Source: Microstegium vimineum (Eukaryota > Streptophyta > Magnoliopsida > Poales > Poaceae). Taken from it: a stretch of DNA of 64,000 nt. Below the pieces are notes generated by a model. That model had not been told where the DNA came from, ran no database searches, and was given only the letters and a program-made list of their open reading frames with translations. The DNA lies in assembly GCA_022036555.1 (NCBI GenBank), contig CM039140.1, positions 8,273,943 to 8,337,942 on the forward strand, read 5' to 3'. This document shows positions 20,832 through 32,612 of this stretch, piece by piece. Both the position numbers and the translations under genes were made by a program. Within the stretch, counting starts at the first letter, position 1. Each line of letters starts with the position of its first letter.

Positions 20832-21867
20832 TGTTGACACAAAAAGCGTCAGGATCTGCGAACACCTCGGGCTTATACTCGAAATTCGATATCCGAGGGT
20901 GTGCTAGTCCATTTGACCAGTTAATCGACAAGGACGATAAGTAGAACAAAATCTGAACAGGGCAACGGCGATACGCCCGGATGCCAAGACTCAGACTTGA
21001 TCAGGATAACTAGAACAGAGCTGAACGAGACAACAGCGATGCGCCCGGATGTCGAAGCTCAGAGATACTCCCACGCGGAACTTACAAGGGTTTGACGGAG
21101 ATCAAGATGATGCAGCCCGTCGAAGCTTGAAGAACTCGTAGATAAACTAAGACTAATGCAAAAAGGATAAATTGCAGTAAAAGTAGAATAAGAGTAAATT
21201 GATTTGATTTTGATGGGATTTTTTTTACACGCAGCCCTTGGGCACATGTTTATACTCCCGCATGGAGAGTTGTACAGAGACACGACTCGTACCCTTCCTA
21301 AACAAAACTCCTACTTTAAAGGAAATAACTGACTCGCGCAGGAGTCGGACCCAAATAACAATATTATTTTCCTAAACAGATACCTCTATTTTAAAGGAAA
21401 CAAACGACTCGCGCAAGAGTCGGACTCAAACTACTATAACAATACTGGTATAAAATCACCAGTTTCCTTATGTCCTTTCTTCGATGGAAACTTTCCATCG
21501 ACCGATTTCTTTAATCCGCGACTTCCTTCTTTCGCTACCGGCAATCTTCTGCTGACGTCAACTGCCACATCATCCTGTACCCATCGGCACTCCATGCCTA
21601 TTGGCATCATCTCTTCATCAGCAACCGGCATCGGCAACATCCCCTCATCGGCAATCGGCATCGGCAACTTTGCAGTTCTGGTGACTTGACTTCAATTAAC
21701 CTTCATCGGCAAGAAACGTCCAGCTTCCATCGGCAACAAACTTACCCTTCTTACAACGCACTTCCATCGGTAAATTTTGCCGATGACTTCCTAATGCCGA
21801 TAGAAAATGGCCATCGACCCACGCAAGTCTTAGCTCATTTGACACGTGCCGAAAAACGGTGTCAACA
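20832..21867 (-). repeat. E3 3' LTR
   Basis: It is 1,036 bp and about 99% identical to 32613-33649. The adjoining minus-strand sequence 'gaggggcatg' (21868-21877) is a polypurine tract. ATCGG/CCGAT occurs about ten times between 21585 and 21815. Confidence 0.95.
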
Positions 21868-22114
21868 CATGCCCCTCAATTTCGGAGTGTATAATATTTT
21901 ACGTGCCGAAATTCTCTCTACTATAGCCATTCTTTCCGAGATAACCGCACAACTTCCTCGATCCCCGTGCACAGAACCGCAATTTATTAATAAAATCCCT
22001 CGATCATAGCGCAAACAGTTGCAATATCTCCTTGATTATCGCTCACATCCACTGCAGGCCTCTCCACATTCCTGTATAGTACGAGCAAAAATTCCAAAAT
22101 ACCCCTGACCTAGG

Positions 22115-22124
22115 TCTATAAAAG
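22115..22124 (+). promoter_or_regulatory. TATA box ahead of the E3 antisense gene
   Basis: The sequence tctataaaag lies about 160 bp upstream of the ATG at 22283, followed by a C/T-rich leader. It is a good match to a plant TATA box. Function is inferred. Confidence 0.6.
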
Positions 22125-22282
22125 TTACCACGATCCAACTTACTTTTACCCTGGGCCTTCTTTCAGTTTTCACCTGCTTCTGTCTTCAACCTCGGCGTCT
22201 TCTCCGAATAACATCTTCTCAAGCTCAAGCAACAGTACTCTCCCCAAGCCAAGTACGAACCGCAAGAACTCCCCCAGCTCCA

Positions 22283-25200
22283 ATGGCGATCCAAGTCAAC
22301 ATCCCCAAGGTAAATCTGTTCCCTCTTTACCTCATCTCCTGAAAGTTCTTTTTCTGTACTACTTTATAATTCCTTTTTCCCCTTTTCTTTCTTTGATTTT
22401 TCTGAACCCTAGGATCTGTACAACAAAGTAGTAATCCCCCTTGAGCAATCCAACTTCAACTGCCTAGGCCCAATGGGAAATCCTGATCCCAGCTATCTGA
22501 TCAACGCGGAAACCAACCGTATTCCTTTCAGATCCGAATGTTTCAGCCTAGGTTTATGGAAGGATGCTTTCCGTTCATGGCCCAAATATACCAAGGGGTG
22601 GAAGAACTGGTTCCTCAGGGTAATGAGAACGCAGCAGGTTTATTGGTCAGAGCGCAACTTAGACCAGTGCATCAGGCTCTCCATTGCCGATATGGAGAAG
22701 AATGAGAATATGATAATAGCGGCTTCTTACTTCTGGTTCGACACCATGAACGCCTTCTTATTCAGACATGGACCAGCCACCCCTACCCTTGCCGATGTGC
22801 ATATGCTGACCGGCCTTAATGTTTCTTCTGCCGATGTCTCAGCCTTGTTCCATCGGAAAGCCGAATATAAAGTGAACACACGGAACATCGGTGGCTGGAC
22901 CGGTTATATTCAAGAACACCAAAAGACTGGATCGGTAGGCTAGAGAGAACATGCTATCTTTCTGAACATGTGGCTGGAGAAGTTTATTTTCTGTGGCAAA
23001 ACCGTCGGACCGACTACAATGTACCTCCCTGCGGTAGAGCTCTTAGCCGATGGAACAAAACTCCCTCTCGGCCGATATCTTCTTGGATCTGTGTACCGTC
23101 TTTTAAATCAAGTATCCAAGAAGCTATTGCTAGGCGAGACTATCGGCAACCTCGGGGGCCCCTGGTGGTTCATAAACATGTGGTTAAATGCACACATGTA
23201 CAAGGTTCTTCAGTTTGATCTATTCAACCAGCAATTCCCAAGGGACATATCAGAAGATTACAAATATGGGGATGATGAATCGGCAACTCGTCCCCCACTC
23301 AATTTTGGTGAGGCCACCATAGTGCTACCAGGAACCGATGCCGATGCAGAGCAGTTCGGCATGTTTTTCCAGAAATTTTACAATGGAATCCCTGCTTCAG
23401 AGCGGCTCTGGTGGCCATATATTGATGAGGACAACCGATTTCCCTTGCTGTTCAACCTTACCGATGGGAATGTGCCTCAGAATGGGGTGATTATGAAGGC
23501 TAGCATTGTTCCCCGAGCTATCCCAGTTAATATTTTCGGAACTGGGAAGAATGTCCCTCCATCCTTCGAGTTCTACTACCCATCGGCAGCGGCAAGATAA
23601 CTGGCATTCGGCCAATTGCCGATCAAACTCTGCTATGCCAAAGTGATAAAACCAAGGCAGACCATCTCCAGTGCCATAGACTGGAACAAAGTCGTCAATC
23701 TTCCTCCCAATGCCGATATGTCAGATATTGACTTATCCTCCTGGGCACCAACATCCTTCATCACGAATGAATATAAATTCTGGTGGCGAGAATGGAGATA
23801 TCAATTATTTGCCAAGTCATCACACTACTATTGGCATATGATTGACGCCAATCACGTCATTCCCGATGACGCAGTAAGTTTTTAATCCCGATGCATTCTT
23901 TATTACTTTATTCGTATCACTGTTATCTGACCTTATGCTTAACAGGTCGACAATCCAATCCCTAAAGTGAGTAGGAGTGGCAAACCTTTCAATCTCCAAG
24001 TGATGAGTCCTATATCACTCATCGGCAATAATGCCCCCACACTGGCCGCTTTTACCCCTCAGAAGGTACCTAAGGTTCCTCTCAAGCCCAAGTCGACGCC
24101 TGCAAAAATCATGGCTACATCGGCTGCTGCTGCTGCCTTGACACGGGCTTTTGCAGTAAATCTTATCTTCACTTATACCGATCACATACTACTCATCAGC
24201 AACATTTACTTTATATAACTCGCACTAAACATTTTCAGGCAATGAGGTCATCGGCAGCTGCTCCAAACGTACAAGCATCCCCAACTCCTGCTGCCGATGC
24301 CCCCCAGGCTTCACCAAAACAGGCTGGCTCTCCCCCCGCTGCACCAAGGAAGAAACGCCTGAGGCGAACCACCCCAGCTACCGACGCATCAACAGTAGAG
24401 CCATCATCAGCTCCTATCCCTGATCATCCACTGGAGGATATTCCTGATCAGGAGATAACACCATCTACTGCAACAACGGAGGCGACATCGGCATCGACAC
24501 CTTCACCAGCCGAAATCCCCAATGAGAGAACGATGTCGCCACCACAGGAGCCAGCCACCACAGCGGAAGCAACACCAGCAACAGCGCCACCAGCACCAAC
24601 GGCATCAACTGCTTCTCCAACAGAAGCTCGCTCATCGGCAACTGCTGCCGATCTCCAGGATGAGGCGGTACCATCCGGCATGCCAAGTCCTAGGCAAGAA
24701 ATTCGCTTCAAAATGGTAAGTCGGTTACCTAAAAACTTGTAGCATAACTTTTTGATTGGCATATTGTAACTTCTTCCTTTTTTAGGCCCAAGACTCCTCG
24801 GACAGCCTATTTTCCTTCGGTGTCAACCTCCAGGACGAAGATGAAAACCAAGAAGGCCCTGCTCGAGCAGACAGCTTGTTCTCCTTCGCCATTAACATTC
24901 TCGATGAAGACGAGGATGAAGAAAGCTCTGCTCCAACTTTATCGGTAGCGGTCAGATCTAAACTTGAAACACTGCTCTCTTTGCTGCAACAAGACACATC
25001 TCTTCTCGTCCAAGATTCAACTGCAGCAAGGGCAGCTTTCAAAGACATCCAAGGCCACCTTTCTACCGATACAGAAGAGATCCTCCTCCAAGCAGCGTTT
25101 CTGGAAAGCAAACAACTCCAATACCAAAGGCTCTCCCATCGCATAGCCGATAGGAACGCTCAATCCATGCTTACAGAAGAAATGCTTAAGCACAAGCACG

Positions 25201-25535
25201 TTGCCGATGAGAAGCATAAAGACATCGGTCAAGTAGAAGCTTCCAGCACTAATCTTGAACAAGAATTCATTCAACTATCGGCAAGGAAAGAAAAGTTGCA
25301 GGCCGAGCTAAGAACAGTTGAAGAAGCCTTGAACGCAATCAGCCAAAAGAAAGCCCAACTGCCCGACACTATCAAGGTTCTGCGTCAAGAAAGGGATAGT
25401 AACGCTCGACAGGCTATCACTCTGAAGAAGAAGATCAAGTCAGTCGAAGGGTCTGCCGACGCCGATGCCAAGGTGATGGAGGAAATAGAGCAAATTCGCC
25501 TGCATGCGATATCAGCCATCCAATCCTTGTTGTAA
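22283..25535 (+). pseudogene. Plant-mobile-domain (PMD) protein gene, antisense cargo of E3
   Basis: Five exons fit: 22283-22309, 22413-23873, 23946-24155, 24239-24715 and 24786-25535. All four GT-AG introns are in phase 0. Exon 2 encodes the PMD (aminotransferase-like) domain: FWFDTMNAFLFRHG, TPTLADVHMLTGLNV, then FLNMWLEKFIFCGKTVGPT and LGRYLLGSVYRLLNQ. Later exons give a Pro/Ala/Thr-rich linker, an acidic part and a long coiled coil (24950-25500). PMD proteins include Arabidopsis MAIN and MAIL1, and related domains occur in plant transposons and Gypsy elements. Exon 2 has two in-frame stops, TAG 22941-22943 and TAA 23598-23600, so full-length protein is not expected. A TATA box precedes it at 22115. 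Confidence 0.8.
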
Positions 25536-25662
25536 TTTATTACAATTCATCGTATCGGCAAATGTAACATTGATACTTGATTTTTGCTCTGTAATGTAAT
25601 GTCAGTACAACTTTTACTGATGTCTTACAACTTTCTCTTTCATCGGCATTCAAATGAGCACT

Positions 25663-27945
25663 CTATGCGTCTACCCAAATACTAGGGTAATATTTTTTCA
25701 AATATTTACCGTTGATTGCTCTGGAGAATGCAACTCCTTCGAGAGTTTCCAAAATATAGGCATTGTTAGGAGCAGACTGTTTTATCCGATAAGGACCTTC
25801 CCAATTAGGGGACCATTTTCCAAACTTAGAACTCTTAGTACCAATCGGTAAAATCAACTTCCATACCAGATCACCATCGGCAAATTCCTTTGTCTTTACT
25901 TTCTTGTCATACCATCTGGCAACCCTTTTCTTGTTTTCTTCAATGCTGATCAGAGCCTTCAACCGATGACCCGCTAAGTCCTCCAACTCATCTTTCATAA
26001 GAGTATTATACTCATCGGTTGTCAATTGATCTTGAGAAGACAATCGCCTAGAACCAGTCTTAATTTCCCAAGGCAGGACAGCATCGTGTTCATAGACTAA
26101 CTGATACGGCGAAACTTTGGTTGCACCATGACAAGCCATCCGATACGACCACAGGGCTTCATTTAACACCATATTCCATCTTCTAGGGTTCTCTTCAATC
26201 TTGCATTTGATAAGTTTAATAACTCCTTTATTACTCGCCTCGGCCTGACCATTAGCTTGAGCATAATAAGGAGAAGAGTTCAATATCTTGAACCCCATAC
26301 TAGCAGCAAATTCATCAAACTCTCCCGATGTGAACATAGTTCCTTGATCGGTAGTAATAGTCTGAGGAATACCGAATCGGTAAACAATATGCTCTTTTAC
26401 AAAATCCACCATGTTTGCCGATGTTACTTTCCTCAAAGGAATGGCCTCAATCCATTTTGTGAAGTAATCGGTAGCAACAAGTATAAACTTATGCCCCTTG
26501 CTTGACGGTGGATAAACTTGGCTGATGAGATCAATGGCCCATCCTCTAAACGGCCAAGGCTTGATTATAGGATTCATTGTCGATGCAGGAGCCCTCTGGA
26601 CATTACCAAACTTCTGACAATCCTGGCATCCTTTAAAATAGTTGAAGCAATCTTCAAGAATTGTCGGCCAATAATATCCATTCCGCCTGATCATCCACTT
26701 CATCTTGAATGCCGATTGATGTGCTCCACACACACCTTCATGGATTTCGCCCATCAACTCCTTTGATTCTTCTTTACCAAGGCATCTGAGCAAAACTCCA
26801 TCAATTGTCCAATAATACAATTCATTATCGAGGAGCACATACTTAGTGGCTTGGAACCTTAGACGCCTTTCAACCTTCTTAGATAGATCTCTTAAGTAAT
26901 CGGCAAATTCTTTTCTCCAGTCATCGGCAACGACTACCGATGTCATGACTTCTTGAATCGGTTGATATCCTGAAGCATTATGTGCTAACCGATTGGCCTC
27001 TTCATTATGCAATCTAGGAATATGCTCAAGGCGATACTCTTTGAACTCTTTCAATAATCGTAAACACTTCTCATGGTGTGCAATCAACACTTCACTTCGG
27101 CATTCATATGTCCCAATCAATTGGTTAATTACCAACATAGAATCACCGAAGATTTCAACAGCATCGGCACGTACCTCCCTGAGTAATTCCAACCCCTTTA
27201 GTAGAGCCTGGTACTCAGCCTGGTTGTTTGTTGAAGTAGCAACAATCGACAATGAAATCTCATACTTCCGTCCTCGGGGTGAAATTAAGAGAATACCGAT
27301 ACCTGCTCCGTCCTTGCACGTAGATCCATTAAAGAACAAAGTCCAAGGAGCAATCTCTACAGAGTTTACCAGATTGCAATGCTGAGTAACAAAATCGGTC
27401 ATCACTTGACCTTTAATTGCCTTAGTCAATTCATACCTTAAATCAAACTCTGAAAGTGCCAGAATCCATTTACCGATTCTCCCACTTAATATCGGCATCG
27501 ACAACATATACTTAACCACATCATCTTTGCAGATAACAGTGCATTCAGCCGACAACAAATAATGCCTCAATTTTATGCAAGAGAAATATAAACATAAGCA
27601 CAATCTCTCTATGGCCGAATACCTGGTTTCAGCATCCACCAACCTTCTGCTCAAATAATATATTAAGCGTTCCTTCCCTTCAAATTCTTGAATTAAAGCC
27701 AATCCGATAACACTGTCATCGGTAGACAAATATAATCTGAAAGGCTTCCCGTGCTGAGGTAGAACCAAGACTGGAGGGTTTACCAGATATTTTTTGATCT
27801 CCTCCAAGGCTAACTAGTGTTCTTCTTTCCATGTAAACTCTTGATCGGCTCTCAACTTTAACAATGGACTAAAAGATTTAATCTTACCAGACAAGTTGGA
27901 TATAAATCTTCTAATGAAATTAATCTTGCCGATCAAAGACTGCAG
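25663..27945 (-). pseudogene. E3 RNase H, second RNase H and integrase
   Basis: A 714-codon open stretch (25663-27807) runs through the first RNase H (GKPFRLYLSTDDSVIGLALI, RYSAIERLCLCLYF). The second RNase H follows (APWTLFFNGSTCKDGAGIGI, NQAEYQALLKGLELL, FGDSMLVINQLIG). The integrase then shows its zinc region (HEGVCGAHQSAFKMKWMIRR, CQDCQKF), its core (WAIDLISQVYPP, TDQGTMFTSGEF, QANGQAEASNKG) and its tail (NWEGPYRIKQS). The second RNase H has Asn where Asp is usual (FNGS). Just upstream, the same frame has TAG at 27814-27816 and at 27946-27948, separating this part from RT. The integrase itself looks open. Confidence 0.85.
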
Positions 27946-28899
27946 CTAAGTCTTGTTTGTAGGAGCAACCACCTTGTTAATTGCGTCAATGGATTTCCTG
28001 CCGATCTCGATGCCTCTTTGATGCACCATGAAACCCAGAAATTGACCTGCCGATACACCAAACGCACACTTGTTAGGATTCATCTTCAGCCCATGTTCCC
28101 TTGTGCATTCAAGGATTTTTTGCAAATCGGCAAGATGCTTTGCAAAATTTCCAGACTTAACCACCACATCATCAATGTAGATTTCGACTATCGTGCCGAT
28201 ATACTTATGAAAGATGAAATTCATTGCTCTCTGATAAGTAGCACCGGCATTCTTCAAGCCAAAATTCATGACAACCCATTCAAATAAACTGACATGACCT
28301 GGACATCTGAAAGCAGTCTTGGATACGTCTTCTTCAGCCATGAATATCTGATTATATCCAGCATTACCATCCATGAAACTAATGATTTGATGTCCAGCAG
28401 TAGCATCAATCAGTAGATCGGCAATAGGCATCAGGGAACCATCCATCGGTGTAGCCTTGTTGAGATTCCTGAAATCAATACAAACACGAAGTTTTCCATT
28501 TTTCTTATACACAGGAACCACGTTAGAAATCCATTCGGCATATCGGCATTGCCGAATAAATTCAGCTTCAATTAACTTTGTAATTTCAACTTTAATGTCG
28601 GGTAGAATAGTAGGATTGCATCGGCGCGCAGGTTGCCGATGTGGTTGGAAACCAGTCTTAATGGGCAACCGATGTTCGACTATCAATCGGTCTAAACCAG
28701 GCATTTCTGTATAATCCCAAGCGAAACAATCTTTGTATTCCTTTAATAAATCGGTTAACTGTTGGTTACATTGGGAATCTAACTTAGCACTAATAAAAGT
28801 AGGCCTATATTTACTACCATCGCCAATGTCTATCTCGAGTAAATCATCGGCGGACGTGAAGCCCTGTCCCAGTTTTCCATCATCAGCGAACCGATCCAT
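27946..28899 (-). pseudogene. E3 reverse transcriptase
   Basis: The 317-codon frame shows RT blocks in order: EYKDCFAWDYTEMPGLDRLI, RQCRYAEWISNVVPVYKKNG, KLRVCIDFRNLNKATPMD, SFMDGNAGYNQIFMAEED, CPGHVSLFEWVVMNFGLKNA, VEIYIDDVVVKSG (the active-site YIDD) and CAFGVSAGQFLGFMVHQRGI. Its ATG (28899) overlaps the stop of the gag-protease frame as TAATG, in a different frame. It ends at an in-frame TAG (27946-27948), with RT-thumb-like sequence continuing beyond. Confidence 0.85.
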
Positions 28900-31800
28900 T
28901 AAAACTCTTCTTCAGGACCGACTGCTTGGATCAGTTTAATGCTGTAATCTGCAACTTTGAGGAACTCTTTGTCCCAAGCTTCACCGGATATGCACCTGGT
29001 CTGCTCATAAGTTTCTGATTCTGCCGATGCAATAGTAGATGGGGCTTCACTTCGGACGACTTCAATTTTATCACCAATCCACTGCACAAGACTCTGATGC
29101 ATAGTAGAAGGGATACAGCAATTGGCATGGATCCAATCCCTTCCGAGGAGCAAGTTGTAAGTGCCTTTGCCACTGATCACGAAAAACGTTGTTGGCAAAG
29201 TCTTACTGCCGATGGTCAACTCAACACATACGGCTCCCATGGCCGGTGACACATTGCCTTCAAAGTCCTTGAGCTCCATGTCTGTTTTGACTAAATCTTG
29301 GTCGCCTTTCCCAAGCTTTCTGAATATGACATACGGCATTATATTGATTGACGCCCCGCCATCCACCAACATCTTTGTCACGGGTTGTCCATCCACTTTG
29401 CCTTTAACAAACAGGGCCCTCAAGTGTTGCCTTTCATCATCGGCAGGTTTCTCGAAGATAGCCGCCATCGGATCTAGGACCAACTGTGCCATCTCTGCAG
29501 TCTCTTCATCATCACTGGCAGGTGCCATGAACTCCATCGGCAATATAACGACCATATTGATTTCTGCCGATGGATCCCTGTCCTTGCGCTTTGGCCTCCA
29601 CTGCTTCTCCCTTGAAGGATCTTCATTGTTATACAAGTCATTTCGGCGTTCGCGCTGAATCCTCCTTTTCTGGGTCTTCGTTAGACCCTTAGGGCACCAC
29701 TGAGGAAGCTTGGTTCTCCAGACAGGCTGGTGATGCTTCTCATTATTTGCATCGGCACTTCTCCCGATGTTTGGGTCTCTAGAGAATACTTCTTCATCAG
29801 GCACTCTTGCATTGGCCCTCTCCTCAAGCTCCTCTTGATCGACACGCCTGCCAAGCCTGTCATGCGCGCTGAGCTTGCCCCTCAGTCGGTCATATGCCGA
29901 TTTCTTCTCTCTGAGCGGCCTGGCATACCTGGATGCTCGATCATCAAAACAAGGTTTCTTACCTGACCGATCGGCAGTGTAGTACCTGTTGCATTCAGAA
30001 CAATTATCAGCAGTGGGTAGCTTGATGCCTTCTTCCCAGCAGTGAACGAAGAAGGGACACTTCCAGTGGTCCTTATGCCAAAGTCATTCTTGGTGCTCTT
30101 CTTCTTCCTGCCGATATCGCTCATTTTGAGATTGCCGATACTCTTGCCTTGGCTGCTTGTGCGTGATTATAACACCAGGAGCCCTCTTGACACTGCTACC
30201 CTCATCGGCAACCCTCTTGCCTTTTCTGTCATCGGCAAATCTCCTTTCGTCGTGCTCGGCTACTTGATGGTTAGGGTCTACCGATGCATTCTTCCTGGCA
30301 GCTTCCGATGTCAGCACTCTAGTTTTCCTACTAGTCTCCACCATATTATTTGGAAATGGGTGCTGATCAATCTTCATCGGTCTCTGGACTTTAGAATTTT
30401 CAAATTTGATTCGTCCAGATTCAATTTCTGACTGCAACTGCTTCCTGAATACTTTGCAGTCATTGGTACTGTGAGAAGTCGCATTGTGCCATTTGCAGTA
30501 CCTGATCTTTCTGAGTTCTTCGGCCGATGGAATTACTTGGTTAGGCGCCAACTTGATTCGCCCTTCTTGAAGCAATAAATCAAACATCCTATCGCTCTCA
30601 GCTTCCTTCTGGCCAAATGGACAAGACACAGACCTCTTATCCTTCACCCATTCGGCCGCACCGATGCTCAGCTCTTCATCTGACCCAGAATCTTCTTATT
30701 CAATGAAGGTCACCTTCTTATTCCAAGTCTTCCGTGGTTCAAAGGCTTTGACATCTTGATCGGCAATCCTTTGCACCAGATGACTTAAGCTTTCAAACTC
30801 TTGAGACGCATATTTATCTTTGATATGCGGCAGTAGTCCCTGGAAAGCCAAATCTGTCAGTTGCCGATCATCAAGCACCAGGCTATAGCATTTGTTCTTT
30901 ACGTCTCGCAGCCTCAGAACAAAGTTCTCCACCGATTCGTCATTGCGCTGTCTCAGCTTGACCAAATCGGTAATCTTCTTCTCATGTATGCCGGCGAAGA
31001 AGTATTTATGAAACTGCCTCTCTAGATCGGCCCATGTGATTATAGAATTTGGAGGCAATGATATGAACCATGTGAATGCCGATCCAGACAATGATGAAGA
31101 GAACAATCTCACTCTCAATTCCTCCCTGCTGGCAGCTTCTCCGCACTGAATAATGAAGCGGTTGATGTGCTCCATTGTCGATGTGTCGTCTTGGCCGGAG
31201 AACTTGGTAAAATCAGACACTTTGTACCGATTTGGGAGAGGAATTAAGTCATATGCGGGAGGATATGGTGTACGATAAGAATATGTATTGACCTTAGGTT
31301 TAATGCTGAATTGTTCCTTCATTACTTCGACGATCTTATCGGTCCAGTATGCATCCTGCTCTTGCCGACTCATTGGCTGGTTGTTGATTGGTGGAGTCGA
31401 CTGATGCGCCTCTTCGAGTCTTGGTAGAAGATGATGCAGAGTAGTCACGGGCGCGGCACCAGTCATCTGGGCGTTATGCATCGGCTGATTTACCGATAGA
31501 TAGTTTTGTACACTTAGTGGATTAGGTTGGGTCGTCATATTCATCGGTTGCCGTACCGATGGCCCACTCTAAGTGTTTGCTGGACTTCCATATTGATACA
31601 TTAGTATGCTAGGCTGTTGGACCGGCGGCTGGTTAGTCCATCCAGGATTATACATCATCGGCATGTGACTTACTGATGGCTGATAGCTGACCGGCACCTG
31701 CTGTTCCTGCACCTTAGAGTAATCAACAAATTGGTTACCTTGATGTGCTAGTACTCCGGCTTGAGGATTTACAACCACAGGTTGACTCCCAGCTGCTATA

Positions 31801-32570
31801 CTGTGTTGCATCGGCACAGAGCTTGCCAATAGTGGCATCAGAGGTATTTTAGAAATCACTTGAAAATCTTCTGATGACGCTTGTACAGTTGGAGGGGGTG
31901 TAGAATAATGCATCATCGGGATCACCGGCTGTGATTGTATTGCCGATGCCACAGAGCCCTTCCAAGCTGAACTATCTCCCTGCAACAGATTAGAACCAGC
32001 AGATGGATTTGAAGGCATACCATAACCCCACCAGTTGGCAGGCGCTGGATGATTATGGATAGTAGGTCCTGACATTGCGGACGCCACTGGATCTGCATTA
32101 AGCTTGGTGGCACTCTCAGGAGTCGGTCTTGGCGGTGTAACCACATCAGCAGATAGATCCACAAGAGTAGAGGATGTTGTTGGAGCCGCCGATGGGTTCA
32201 TGGATGCCGATCCAGGTTGATGATACGTTGGACCAACATATTGAGGTGCATGTCCTTCTTTGAATGATTGCATAACAGCATTGTAGACAGTATTGGACAG
32301 CACGCTGGAGTGGCTAATTAATGCTTAATTTAAAGCAGAATTAACCATCTCTTGTAACTTACTAGGATTGGCATCATACGTAACCTGCCGTGGCAACGGC
32401 AGATCTTGCTTCTGGATTGCTTCGCCGCTCCTGCTTAGGCTGAAGGATTTGAGATACAACTGTTTGTATTCCTCCATAGCCCACTCCATCGCCAGCCTCT
32501 GATCATCTTTCAGATCGGCCTCGGAGACTTCGATGACGTTCCTCTGGTTAACGTCGGAGTTATCACTCAT
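28899..32570 (-). pseudogene. E3 gag-protease polyprotein, interrupted by in-frame stops
   Basis: It starts at the ATG complement of 32568-32570 (MSDNSDVNQRNVIEVSEAD), just inside the 5' LTR. The gag core is at 30696-31544 (FTKFSGQDDTSTMEHINRFI, LPPNSIITWADLERQFHKYF, LRDVKNKCYSLVLDDRQLTD). A Cys/His cluster lies near 30000-30060. The protease is at 28902-29804 (VTKMLVDGGASINIMPYVIF, YNLLLGRDWIHA). One reading frame runs throughout but is cut at 32325-32327 (TAA), 31569-31571 (TAG), 30696-30698 (TAA) and 30084-30086 (TGA). No frameshift is needed within gag-protease. All four stops could come from C-to-T change of Gln or Arg codons (inference). Confidence 0.85.
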
Positions 32571-32586
32571 GATAGATGTAAAAATT

Positions 32587-32605
32587 GGTCCCACCGGGTG
32601 TGCCA
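32587..32605 (-). other. E3 primer-binding site
   Basis: On the minus strand TGGCACACCCGGTGGGACC lies seven bases downstream of the 5' LTR end. It begins with TGG, as a site pairing to a tRNA CCA end should. The tRNA identity was not determined. The same sequence recurs outside the other LTR (20806-20824). Confidence 0.65.
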
Positions 32606-32612
32606 GAAGAGG

